Origin: Verrucomicrobiota bacterium
Lineage (GTDB): Bacteria > Verrucomicrobiota > Verrucomicrobiia > Limisphaerales > UBA9464
Direction of reading: 5' to 3'
Assembly: GCA_947471985.1 (NCBI GenBank)
Contig: CANIZL010000004.1
Coordinates: 49,295-113,294, forward strand
DNA: 64,000 nucleotides
Position numbers and translations under genes: made by a program. The notes under the pieces are model-generated. The model did no database searches. It had not been told where the DNA came from and worked only from the letters and a program-made list of their open reading frames with translations. This document shows positions 36,108 to 44,506 of the stretch, piece after piece (the first letter of the stretch is position 1; each line of letters begins with the position of its first letter).

Positions 36108-38411
36108 ATGACCCAGTTTACCTACCTGCCCGACGGGCGTTGGCTCGCCGCGGCCGGCGTGCTCACCGCGCTGGTCCTCGCAGTCAGCTATCACCGGGCG
36201 CGCGGTCGGACAGCCCTGCCGTGGCGCGGGCTCCTGCTCACCCTGCGCTGCCTCACCATCGCCCTGCTCGTGGTGTGCCTGCTGGATCCCCAGTGGGTGG
36301 AGAAAATCCCGCACCAACCCACCTCCCGAGTCGCCGTCCTGCTCGACACCTCGAAAAGCATGGCCACCCGCGACGTCCCCAACGGTCGCCTGGCCCAGGC
36401 CACGGAGTGGTATCAGCGACAGATCCTGCAGGACAAACCGGCCCAACTGGACGTCAGCGCCTTCAGCTTCAGCCAGGGCATTGCGCCGTTGGCCAACCTG
36501 AACGCCGCCAGTCCGACCGGCGCCGTGACCGCCCTCGCCGGCGCCCTCGAAAGTCTGCTGACCGCGCCCGCCGAGAATCCGCTCACCAGCGTGGTGCTCC
36601 TCTCCGACGGCATCGAAACCTCGTCCGATTCACCCGAGGCAGTCGCCCGCCAATTCCGCCGCAAGGGCATTCCGATCCACACGGTAACCGTCGGGACGAC
36701 CAACGAGATGAAGGACGTCCTCATCGCGAATGTTCACGTCAAACGCGCCGTTCCCAATGAGTCGCCCACGCGCGTCGACGTCGCCCTGCGATCCGCCGGA
36801 TTCAAAGACCAATTCGTCGCGGTGCAGATCCGCCGGGAACAGACCGTCCTGGCCACCAAGAACGTCCGCCTGAACGGCGCCGATCAGGAGGTGGAGATTG
36901 AATTCACCCCGCGGCAAAAGGGCTTTCAGGTCTATGAAGTTCTGGTCACACCGCTCAAGGACGAGTGGCTGGCCACCAACAATCGCCGGCAGTTCGGACT
37001 CGAAGTCACCGATCCCACTCTGCGGGTGCTCTACATGGAAGGCACTCCGCAGCAAAACGGCAGCCCGATGCCGGAATGGAAATATCTCAAGGACGCCCTG
37101 CAGTCGGATCCGCAGATCAAGGTCACCGTGCTCTACCGTCAGAAGGGCAACAACGGCCAGTTCCTCAATACCGTCGACGCCGACCCGGAGAGCGGGGAGA
37201 AAATCTATCCGGTGGAACATCCCACCAAGGGTTATCCGCGCACCCTGACGGATCTGTTGGAGTACGACGTGGTGATTCACAGCGACATCAAGATCGCGTC
37301 CTTCAGCGACGAACAACTGCAGAACACCGCCCGCTTGGTGGAGCAATACGGCGGCGGCTTCGTCATGATCGGCGGCAATTCGGCCTTCGGTAAGGGCGGG
37401 TATCATCGCACGGTGTTGGATCGGATCATTCCCGTGGCCATGCAAAGTAGTGACGATTCGGAGGTCCGTCCCATTACGCTGCACGTGCCCAAACTGGCCT
37501 GGAATCATCCCTTGATTGCCTTCAGCGATGACCGGGCGGACACCCAGGCCATCTGGACCCGGAAGTTTCCCACCCTTTACGGAATGAACCGGGTGGAGCG
37601 CGCCAAGCCCGGCGCCACGGTGCTGGCCCGCGACGAATCCGACACGGGCAACGTGCTGATCGCCGTGCAGGAAATCGGCAAGGGCCGCAGCATGGCGTTC
37701 ACCTCGGACACCACCCGGTCCTGGGGCCGCGAATTCGAAACGATCTGGGGCGAACCGAGCCAGCCCAATCAGGGGCTCACCGAATCCAACAGCGACAGTC
37801 GGTATTACCGCCGGTTCTGGGTCAACGCCGTCCGCTGGCTCGCCGCCGGCAAGTACGGGCGCACGAATGCCGCGGTGACGCTCGAACTCGCCCGCGGTTA
37901 TGCGGCCCCCGGTGAGTCCCTCAAGGCCGCGGTAAAGGTGCGCAACGATCAACAACAGGAACTCGCCACCGCCGACGTCACGCTGTACGTCGGCCGCGCC
38001 GGCGCGAGCAACGCGGTCGCCCGGGCCGTCTACGACAGCACCACCCGCTCCTATGTCGCGGAGGTTCCCACGCCGGCCGCCGGCTCGCATTTCGTCACCG
38101 CTGTGGCCACCCAGCGCAACGTTCGCCTGGGCGACGATCGACAGCTCTTGGTCAGCGAAACGACCGACCGTGAAATGAACGACCTGCGCGCGCGCCCCGG
38201 CCTGATGGCCGCCGTGGCTCGCGCCTCGGGCGGCCAGGCTTTTGCCGGTGGTGTCGCGACTGGCAATCCCGCAGCGCTTTTTGCCAACGCGCCGCCACCC
38301 ATCATCGAAACCCGCCGCACGCCCCGGTGGGACAAACCCGTCTGGCTGACCGTCATCCTCGGACTGCTTTGCCTCGAATGGACATTGCGCCGCTGGCGCG
38401 GTCTGGCATGA
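36108..38411 (+). CDS. Membrane VWA / glutamine-amidotransferase-like protein (Bat operon)
   Basis: A 767-residue protein. Two N-terminal helices (LAAAGVLTALVLAVSY and LLLTLRCLTIALLVVCLL) lead to a VWA domain with MIDAS VAVLLDTSKSMATRDVPNG and LTSVVLLSDGIETSSDSPEA. A later class I glutamine-amidotransferase-like fold reads RVLYMEGTPQQNGSPMPEWK, LLEYDVVIHSDIKIASFSDE and VEQYGGGFVMIGGNSAFGKG, without a catalytic cysteine. A final helix (PVWLTVILGLLCLEWTL) anchors the C-terminus. It is the last Bat-type gene before two glycosidases. Related proteins are membrane-bound with large periplasmic domains; no enzymatic activity is expected. Confidence 0.87.
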   Translation: MTQFTYLPDGRWLAAAGVLTALVLAVSYHRARGRTALPWRGLLLTLRCLTIALLVVCLLDPQWVEKIPHQPTSRVAVLLDTSKSMATRDVPNGRLAQATEWYQRQILQDKPAQLDVSAFSFSQGIAPLANLNAASPTGAVTALAGALESLLTAPAENPLTSVVLLSDGIETSSDSPEAVARQFRRKGIPIHTVTVGTTNEMKDVLIANVHVKRAVPNESPTRVDVALRSAGFKDQFVAVQIRREQTVLATKNVRLNGADQEVEIEFTPRQKGFQVYEVLVTPLKDEWLATNNRRQFGLEVTDPTLRVLYMEGTPQQNGSPMPEWKYLKDALQSDPQIKVTVLYRQKGNNGQFLNTVDADPESGEKIYPVEHPTKGYPRTLTDLLEYDVVIHSDIKIASFSDEQLQNTARLVEQYGGGFVMIGGNSAFGKGGYHRTVLDRIIPVAMQSSDDSEVRPITLHVPKLAWNHPLIAFSDDRADTQAIWTRKFPTLYGMNRVERAKPGATVLARDESDTGNVLIAVQEIGKGRSMAFTSDTTRSWGREFETIWGEPSQPNQGLTESNSDSRYYRRFWVNAVRWLAAGKYGRTNAAVTLELARGYAAPGESLKAAVKVRNDQQQELATADVTLYVGRAGASNAVARAVYDSTTRSYVAEVPTPAAGSHFVTAVATQRNVRLGDDRQLLVSETTDREMNDLRARPGLMAAVARASGGQAFAGGVATGNPAALFANAPPPIIETRRTPRWDKPVWLTVILGLLCLEWTLRRWRGLA

Positions 38412-38422
38412 CATAACCCACC

Positions 38423-39595
38423 ATGCGGATGCCAACTCGAGGATTTTTCCGGCGCGGGTTCCTGGCCGGACTTTGTGCCCTCTGGCTGAACAGCGTCGGC
38501 GAGGCCGCCGCCTTTCGCCAGATCGCGGACGGCCTGGCCACCCGCCATGATGTCATCCCCGAAGGCCCGCTCTCCCTGCAGGTCGTGCGGGTCGATCGCA
38601 CCCGCACTGAATTGCAGCTCCTCCCGACGTTGGGATTCGGCCGGCAGATCGGTCTCAACCCGCTGAGCAGCCAACTGCGCCTGCTCCCGAAGGAACTGGG
38701 TCAGCCCGTGGCGGCGATCAACGGGGACTTCTACACCACGGAGAACGAACCCTTTCCCGGTGATCCACGGGGCCTGTTTATCAGTGGCGGCGAACTCGTC
38801 AGCGCCCCGGTGAAGCGCGATTGTTTCTGGCTCGATCCGCAGGGCCAGCCGCACACCGGCGAAGTGCAGTCGCTGTTCAGCCTAACCTGGCCGGACGGCG
38901 GCACCACACCGTTGGGCTTGAACGAAAGTCCGGACAATCTCCCCGCGGTGCTTTATTCCGCGGCCGCCGGACTCCCGTCGGTACCCAACGACGCGTTGCT
39001 GCTGGAATATGCCGGCCAGGGTCCGTGGCTGCCGCTGCACATCGGCGAAACGTATTCAGCCCGACCCGTTGCATGGCGACGGGCCCTCGACACCAACACG
39101 CTGGCCGTGGTGCTGCCCACCGAACTGCGCGGTCGCGTGCGCCAGTTGAAACCCGATTCGATCCTGAAGATCAGCACGGGCACCACCCCGAATCTACGCG
39201 GCACCGTTACCGCCCTGGGCGGCGGTCCCGCCCTGGTGCACGGCGGCCGCGCCACCGCGGCCCGGGCCGTGAAATCCAACGAGCGCCATCCCAGGTCCGC
39301 GCTGGGCTGGAATGCCCAGGCTTATTTCCTCGTCGTGGTGGACGGTCGACAGTCCGACTGGTCGATCGGCGTGACCCTGCCGACGCTGGCCGAGTATATG
39401 GTGGGTCTCGGTTGTGAAGAGGCGGTGAATCTCGACGGGGGCGGCTCCACGGAATTGTGGCTGAACGGGCGCGTCCTCAATCGCCCCTGCCAAGGCCGCG
39501 AACGCCCCACCGCCACCGGCCTCGCAATTGTGCGCCGGGAAACACCTGCTACGAATACGCCAGTCCTGAAGTCACCCGTACCTGCGAAACCCTGA
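38423..39595 (+). CDS. Phosphodiester glycosidase (NAGPA-type), exported
   Basis: A 390-residue protein. The N-terminus FFRRGFLAGLCALWLNSVGEA has an RR-x-F-L pattern and could be Tat-exported. Family signatures are AAINGDFYTTENEPFPGDPR, ALGGGPALVHGGR, RHPRSALGWNAQAYFLVVV, SIGVTLPTLAEYMVGLG and CEEAVNLDGGGSTELW. It begins 11 bp after the VWA gene and is followed 19 bp later by a paralog, so both appear to belong to the Bat operon. Expected activity is hydrolysis of a glycosyl-phosphate diester in the envelope. The substrate is unknown. Confidence 0.88.
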   Translation: MRMPTRGFFRRGFLAGLCALWLNSVGEAAAFRQIADGLATRHDVIPEGPLSLQVVRVDRTRTELQLLPTLGFGRQIGLNPLSSQLRLLPKELGQPVAAINGDFYTTENEPFPGDPRGLFISGGELVSAPVKRDCFWLDPQGQPHTGEVQSLFSLTWPDGGTTPLGLNESPDNLPAVLYSAAAGLPSVPNDALLLEYAGQGPWLPLHIGETYSARPVAWRRALDTNTLAVVLPTELRGRVRQLKPDSILKISTGTTPNLRGTVTALGGGPALVHGGRATAARAVKSNERHPRSALGWNAQAYFLVVVDGRQSDWSIGVTLPTLAEYMVGLGCEEAVNLDGGGSTELWLNGRVLNRPCQGRERPTATGLAIVRRETPATNTPVLKSPVPAKP

Positions 39596-39614
39596 ACGCC
39601 CCTCGTTCTTCCCA

Positions 39615-40805
39615 ATGCGACGTCTTTTCCATCTGTCGTTCCGTTGCCTCCGGAACGTGCTTGCTTGGGGACTGCTGGTGGGACTGGTGGACGGGCGGCT
39701 GACGGCGGAGACCAACGCGCCCGTTCCGGCCCCGCGCCTCGGCACCGGTTTTTCCTATCAACATGACCAGATTCCGAAGCAGCCGTGGTCCATCCACATC
39801 GCCCGCTTCAATCGGTCCCGGACCAATTTTCTGATCCGCACCACGTTGGCCGGCGAGGCCACGATCGGATTGGCCACCGTCTCGGAACAAATCGGCCACC
39901 TGCCGCGGACCCTCGGCCGTCCGCTGGCCGCGGTGAACGGTGATTACTTTGTGCGCGACGGAGCCTATCGCGGGGATCCCGAGGGACTGCTGATTCTCGA
40001 AGGGGAGGTCGTTAGTGCTCCGAGTCCGAAGAGCTGCTTCTGGATCGATCCCGCCGGCGAACCCCACATCACCAACGTGATTTCCGGATTCACCGTAACC
40101 CTGCCCGGAGGCGAGGCACTGCCCGTGGGATTGAACGAGGAACCCACCGAAGAAAAGGCGATTCTCTATTCGCCGGCCATCGGCGCCTCGACCCACACCA
40201 GCGTTGTCCGGGAGTATCTTTTGGAACGGGACGGCGAGCGGAATTGGCTACCCCTGCGGGTGGGCGGAGAGTTCTTCGCCCGGGTGCGGGAAATCCGCGA
40301 ACGCGGGGATTCCCCGGTCGCCGCGGGCACACTGGTGCTGGCCGTGCCTCATGCCTTGGAGCGGCGTCTCACGGGCGTGCTTCCCGGCGCCACGCTCCGG
40401 ATCAACCTGGCCACCGTTCCGGATTTGAAAGGTGTCCGGACCGCCATCGGCGGCGGACCCGCCCTCATCCACGACGGCAAACGCACCACCTATCGCAGCG
40501 AAGCCGTCCGTCATCCACGGACCGCTCTGGGCTGGAACCACGACGATTTCTTCCTCGTCCAGGTGGATGGACGTCAGCCCAGCCTTTCCGTGGGCATGAC
40601 GCTGCCGGAGTTGACCGATTACCTTTTGAAACTGGGCTGTCTGGAGGCACTGAATCTCGATGGTGGCGGATCCTCCACACTGTGGGTCGACGGCCAGGTG
40701 ATGAACAATCCCTGTGAAGGATCGGAACGGCCCACCGGCACCACGCTGGTGGTGGTGCTGACCCAGGACGGCCGCGCCGCCCGGACCAACGCACCGCCGC
40801 GCTGA
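39615..40805 (+). CDS. Phosphodiester glycosidase (NAGPA-type), tandem paralog
   Basis: A 396-residue exported protein (LRNVLAWGLLVGLVDG). Its signature parts are AAVNGDYFVRDGAYRGDPEG, AIGGGPALIHDGK, RHPRTALGWNHDDFFLVQV, SLSVGMTLPELTDYLLKLG and CLEALNLDGGGSSTLW. It aligns along its full length with the preceding gene and with the lipoprotein at 18731. Shared pieces include SAPxxxxCFWxDP, EGSERPTGT-like ends and the GLNE segment, so the three are clear paralogs. The FnIII-bearing copy at 23780 is more distant. An imperfect hairpin follows the stop. Confidence 0.88.
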   Translation: MRRLFHLSFRCLRNVLAWGLLVGLVDGRLTAETNAPVPAPRLGTGFSYQHDQIPKQPWSIHIARFNRSRTNFLIRTTLAGEATIGLATVSEQIGHLPRTLGRPLAAVNGDYFVRDGAYRGDPEGLLILEGEVVSAPSPKSCFWIDPAGEPHITNVISGFTVTLPGGEALPVGLNEEPTEEKAILYSPAIGASTHTSVVREYLLERDGERNWLPLRVGGEFFARVREIRERGDSPVAAGTLVLAVPHALERRLTGVLPGATLRINLATVPDLKGVRTAIGGGPALIHDGKRTTYRSEAVRHPRTALGWNHDDFFLVQVDGRQPSLSVGMTLPELTDYLLKLGCLEALNLDGGGSSTLWVDGQVMNNPCEGSERPTGTTLVVVLTQDGRAARTNAPPR

Positions 40806-40806
40806 A

Positions 40807-40836
40807 CCCGGTCCCGCACCTGAGGTGGGACCCGGG
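40807..40836 (+). terminator. Imperfect hairpin after the Bat/glycosidase operon
   Basis: CCCGGTCCCGCACC and GGTGGGACCCGGG pair around a 3-nt loop with a small bulge on each arm (about 12 pairs), starting two bases past the stop codon. A second GC-rich inverted repeat (CCCGGG...CCCGGG) overlaps it. There is no T-run, so the terminator call is tentative. Confidence 0.45.
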
Positions 40837-40872
40837 CTGGCCTTGCCCGGGCCGGCACGCTATTAAAGAAAC

Positions 40873-42336
40873 ATGCACCCCGGGTCCGCCTGCTCCGGCC
40901 TCAGCCGACGATCCTTCCTCGCCGACACGGGGATGGGCTTCACCGGGCTCGCGCTGGGCGCCCTGCTGTTTCGCGATGGCGTGGCGCGGGCCGACGGAAC
41001 CACCGAGCCAGGCCCCACCGGGGCACCACATTTTCCACCCCGCGCCAAGTCGGTCATCTGGATCTTCCTGTGCGGCGGCGTCAGTCATCTGGAGAGCTTC
41101 GACGTTAAACCGGAACTCGATAAATACGCTGGCAAGTCCATCGCCGAAACGCCTTATGCCGGTGTCCTTGCGACCGAGGGACGCGATGTCATCGGCGCCA
41201 ATCCCGCCCACGGAAATCGTAAGGTCATCATGCCGCTGCAAACCGGCTACAAACCGTACGGCGAGTGCGGGCTGGTCGTGGGCGATTGGTTCAAAAACAT
41301 CGGCACCTGCGCGGACGACCTCGCCGTGGTGCGTTCCCTCTGGACCATTCACAACGATCACGGCGCGCAATTGACCTGGCAGACCGGACGGCACCCGCGA
41401 GAACTGGAGCATCCCACGCTGGGTGCATGGGCCTGTTACGGACTGGGTTCGCTCAACGAAAACCTGCCGTCGTACGTGGTGCTCGGCGTGCCGACGGGCG
41501 ATTGCTGCGGCGGTGCCTTCACCCACGGCGCTTCCTATCTCGGGCCGCGTTACGGTGGTGTCCGCCTGGGGACGGATCCGCGGAATCCCCTCCCCTTCAT
41601 CCATCCGCCGGAGGGCACGCTCACCACCGAGGAGCAGACGGCCAATCTCAGTTTGCTGGGACGCCTCAATCGGCTGGCCGGCATTGATTACCCCGACGAT
41701 CAAAATCTGCGCGCCCGGATCAAAGCCTACGAGCTGGCTTTTCAAATGCAGACCAGCGTGCCCGAGACGCTCGAACTGCAGCGCGAACCCGCACACATCC
41801 GCCGGTTGTACGGCCTGGAACAGGACGCCACCCGGAGCTTCGGGGAACAATGTCTCGTCGCCCGCCGGCTCGTCGAGCGCGGGGTCCGCTTCGTTCAGAT
41901 TTTCCACGGCGGTGGCGGCGGCGGCGAATGGGATGCGCATGCCGAAATCAAAGCCAATCACGGCAAGCTCGCGGCTCAGGTCGATCAACCGATCGCCGGG
42001 CTGCTGCAGGATTTAAAACAACGCGGCCTGCTCGACGACACCCTCGTGGTGTTCGGTACCGAATTCGGTCGATCCCCCGGCGCCGAAGGCACCGGCCGCG
42101 ATCATCATCCCCAAGGCTTCTGTGCCTGGCTCGCCGGCGGCGGTGTGCGCGGCGGAATCCAGCACGGGGTGACGGATGAACTCGGATTCCACGCGGTCCA
42201 GGACCGGCATTATGTCACCGACATTCACGCTACGGTCCTGCACCAGCTGGGTTTGGATTCGCACCGCCTGGAAGTGCCCGGCCGAAAGCGGCTGGAGATG
42301 GATCACGGGGCGGTCATCCAGGCGATCCTCGCTTAA
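40873..42336 (+). CDS. DUF1501 protein, Tat-exported
   Basis: A 487-residue protein of the DUF1501 family common in Planctomycetes and Verrucomicrobia. The Tat signal is LSRRSFLADTGMGFTGLALG. Typical segments are AKSVIWIFLCGGVSHLESFD, KPELDKYAGKSI, NDHGAQLTWQTGRHPREL, VVLGVPTGDCCGGAFTHG, RLVERGVRFVQIFHGGGGG, DTLVVFGTEFGRSPGAEG and GRDHHPQGFCAWLAGGGV. The fold is sulfatase or alkaline-phosphatase-like. DUF1501 genes normally lie beside a PSD1-type cytochrome-like gene; none is adjacent here. Function is unknown, with polysaccharide processing usually proposed. Confidence 0.93.
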   Translation: MHPGSACSGLSRRSFLADTGMGFTGLALGALLFRDGVARADGTTEPGPTGAPHFPPRAKSVIWIFLCGGVSHLESFDVKPELDKYAGKSIAETPYAGVLATEGRDVIGANPAHGNRKVIMPLQTGYKPYGECGLVVGDWFKNIGTCADDLAVVRSLWTIHNDHGAQLTWQTGRHPRELEHPTLGAWACYGLGSLNENLPSYVVLGVPTGDCCGGAFTHGASYLGPRYGGVRLGTDPRNPLPFIHPPEGTLTTEEQTANLSLLGRLNRLAGIDYPDDQNLRARIKAYELAFQMQTSVPETLELQREPAHIRRLYGLEQDATRSFGEQCLVARRLVERGVRFVQIFHGGGGGGEWDAHAEIKANHGKLAAQVDQPIAGLLQDLKQRGLLDDTLVVFGTEFGRSPGAEGTGRDHHPQGFCAWLAGGGVRGGIQHGVTDELGFHAVQDRHYVTDIHATVLHQLGLDSHRLEVPGRKRLEMDHGAVIQAILA

Positions 42337-42372
42337 GCGCCCCAATCGCGGGCCCGGGTCAGTGCCCAGTGC

Positions 42373-44343
42373 TCACCGAACGCTGTCCTTTTCCTTCAGC
42401 AGGTGTTCCTCGTAAAAGAGGATCGTGCTGAGAAATTGGTAATCGACGTTCTTCTTTTTGGCGAAGCCGTGGCCTTCATCCTTGGCCATCAGGTACGCAC
42501 ACGTGCCCCCTTGGGCGCGCACCGCCCGCACAATTTGCTCGGCCTCCGTCACCGGCACGCGGGGATCATTCCGGCCCTGCACCACCATTAAGGGCACCCG
42601 GATCTGCTGCACCTGGTTCAGGGGACTGATCTTCTCCAGATGTGCGCGCATCGCCGGATCCCGCTCATCCCCGTACTCAACCCGGCGGAGGTCCCGACGA
42701 TAGTCCTGCGTGTTTTCCAAAAAGGTCACGAAGTTGGAGATCCCCACGATATCCACCCCGCAACGCAATCGATCCGAATAGTGGGTCAAACAGGCCAGCG
42801 TCATATACCCGCCGTAGCTGCCGCCCGTCACCGCCACCCGGTGCGCATCCAGCGCGGGATCGCGGCCGATGAAGTCCAGAAAAGCGCCGATATCCTTTAC
42901 GGAATCCTCCCGCTTCATCCCGTTGTCGAGAGTCAGGAAGGTCTTCCCGTATCCGTGCGAACCGCGGACGTTGGGAAAGAACACCGCCACGCCCAATTCC
43001 TCGAGGTAGTAGTTGTTGCGGCCTTGAAAAATGGGCCGGGCCTGACTCTCCGGACCGCCGTGGATGTCCAGTAATACCGGCCGTTTTCCCGGGAACTTCG
43101 CCGGATCCGGGCGATAGAGAAATCCGCTCACCGTGAGACCGTCGAAGCTCTTCACCCGGACAATTTCCGGGCTGCGGAAACGACTGGCATCCAAACCGCC
43201 CGTTTCACTTTCCGTCCAGCGGCTGAGCGCGCCCGTGCGGGCGTCCAGCGAATAGGCGTCGCTGGGGGAATTGGCGTGCGCCAGCGTGAAGCCCAGATCG
43301 CGGCCATTGCGATGCCACTCCAGTCCGGCCAACACACCCCGCGGCAAATTCGGTTCCAGGCGCACCTTGCCAGTCCGGGCGTCCAAGAGGCGCAGTACAC
43401 TGACCCCATCCTCGTTCGAAACCACCGCCAACGTCCGTCCGTCCGGCGAGACCTCCACGAATTCCACCTCCCACTTCGGCTCGGGCGTCATCCACGTTTG
43501 GGTCTTGGAAGCGACGTCGATGCGCGCCAGTCGATTCTGCTCCCCTCCCCGATCCGTCGTGCAGTAAACGGTGCGTGCATCCGGACTGAACTTGGCATCC
43601 GCGTAGGCGATTTTTTCCACAGACCCCACCGCAGGCGGCGTCAACGGCTCCAATCGGCCGGTGGCCACCTCCAGCGTGTACAGGGCGCTTTCATTGATGG
43701 AGCGGTAGTTGCCGACGAGCAGCAGCTTTTCGTCCTCGGACCAATCGCTGATGCTCCAGCCTCCGCCGGCACCCTGATACAACATGCGGGCGGAGTCCGG
43801 CTTCAACGGATCCATGATCCACAGATCGACGTCGCGCCCGTTGCGCCGGGTGCTGGACCACGCAAGGCGCCCACCGGACGCGGAGAAGTGGGCGCCGGTG
43901 TTGCGCGATTTCCCGTCGGTCAAACGCGTGATGCGACCGCCCGCCAGATCGTAGCGATGGAGCTGAAAGAACTCCCCGCCACCGGCATCCTGACTGAAAA
44001 CGATGAAATTGCCCGCACCGGGTTGAAACCGGGCATTGGCCACGGGTTCCGTGCCAAAGGTCAATTGTCGGCGCGCACCGCCCGGTTGGCGGACCAGATG
44101 GAGTTGGGCACTGTCGGCAAACCGGGTGGTGATCAACATCTCGCGGCGCGTCGGATGCCAGCTTTGCAACGCCGCCGTGCGGAATTCCAGATAGCGCGAG
44201 ACGTCCTCCTGCCGGGCCACCGGATGCGGCGGCAGGCCTTCCACGACCAGATTCTCCGGTATCGGCAGGGTGTTGGTGGCAGCGGACAGCGACGGCGCCA
44301 ACAGCAGGATCGCCCACGCCCGACGCAACAAAGGCAAGCTCAT
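42373..44343 (-). CDS. S9 family prolyl-oligopeptidase-like peptidase, secreted
   Basis: A 656-residue protein from the ATG at 44341-44343 (SLPLLRRAWAILLLAPSLSA, a signal peptide). A seven-bladed propeller (repeats such as GGRITRLTDGKSRNTG and GRLAWSSTRRNGRDVDLWIM) covers residues about 50-390. The catalytic alpha/beta hydrolase domain follows, with KRPVLLDIHGGPESQARPIF, the nucleophile elbow VAVTGGSYGGYMTLAC, Asp in VVQGRNDPRVPVTEAEQ and His in LMAKDEGHGFAKKKN. Such enzymes cut short peptides in the periplasm. The gene is convergent with DUF1501 and divergent from the ATP-grasp enzyme. Confidence 0.93.
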   Translation of the reverse strand: MSLPLLRRAWAILLLAPSLSAATNTLPIPENLVVEGLPPHPVARQEDVSRYLEFRTAALQSWHPTRREMLITTRFADSAQLHLVRQPGGARRQLTFGTEPVANARFQPGAGNFIVFSQDAGGGEFFQLHRYDLAGGRITRLTDGKSRNTGAHFSASGGRLAWSSTRRNGRDVDLWIMDPLKPDSARMLYQGAGGGWSISDWSEDEKLLLVGNYRSINESALYTLEVATGRLEPLTPPAVGSVEKIAYADAKFSPDARTVYCTTDRGGEQNRLARIDVASKTQTWMTPEPKWEVEFVEVSPDGRTLAVVSNEDGVSVLRLLDARTGKVRLEPNLPRGVLAGLEWHRNGRDLGFTLAHANSPSDAYSLDARTGALSRWTESETGGLDASRFRSPEIVRVKSFDGLTVSGFLYRPDPAKFPGKRPVLLDIHGGPESQARPIFQGRNNYYLEELGVAVFFPNVRGSHGYGKTFLTLDNGMKREDSVKDIGAFLDFIGRDPALDAHRVAVTGGSYGGYMTLACLTHYSDRLRCGVDIVGISNFVTFLENTQDYRRDLRRVEYGDERDPAMRAHLEKISPLNQVQQIRVPLMVVQGRNDPRVPVTEAEQIVRAVRAQGGTCAYLMAKDEGHGFAKKKNVDYQFLSTILFYEEHLLKEKDSVR

Positions 44344-44506
44344 GGCCGCAGAATAGCCGGGACCTCGCCCTTGTACGGCGGGACGTCGACCCGCCGCCGA
44401 AGACCGGCACGTGGCTTCCCAATCGCGTGCAGCCCGCGGAAAAGTTTTCACTGTCCCGCGTCCCGACATCGCCCCAACTTTGCGGCGTAGCTTGACCCCT
44501 GCTCCT

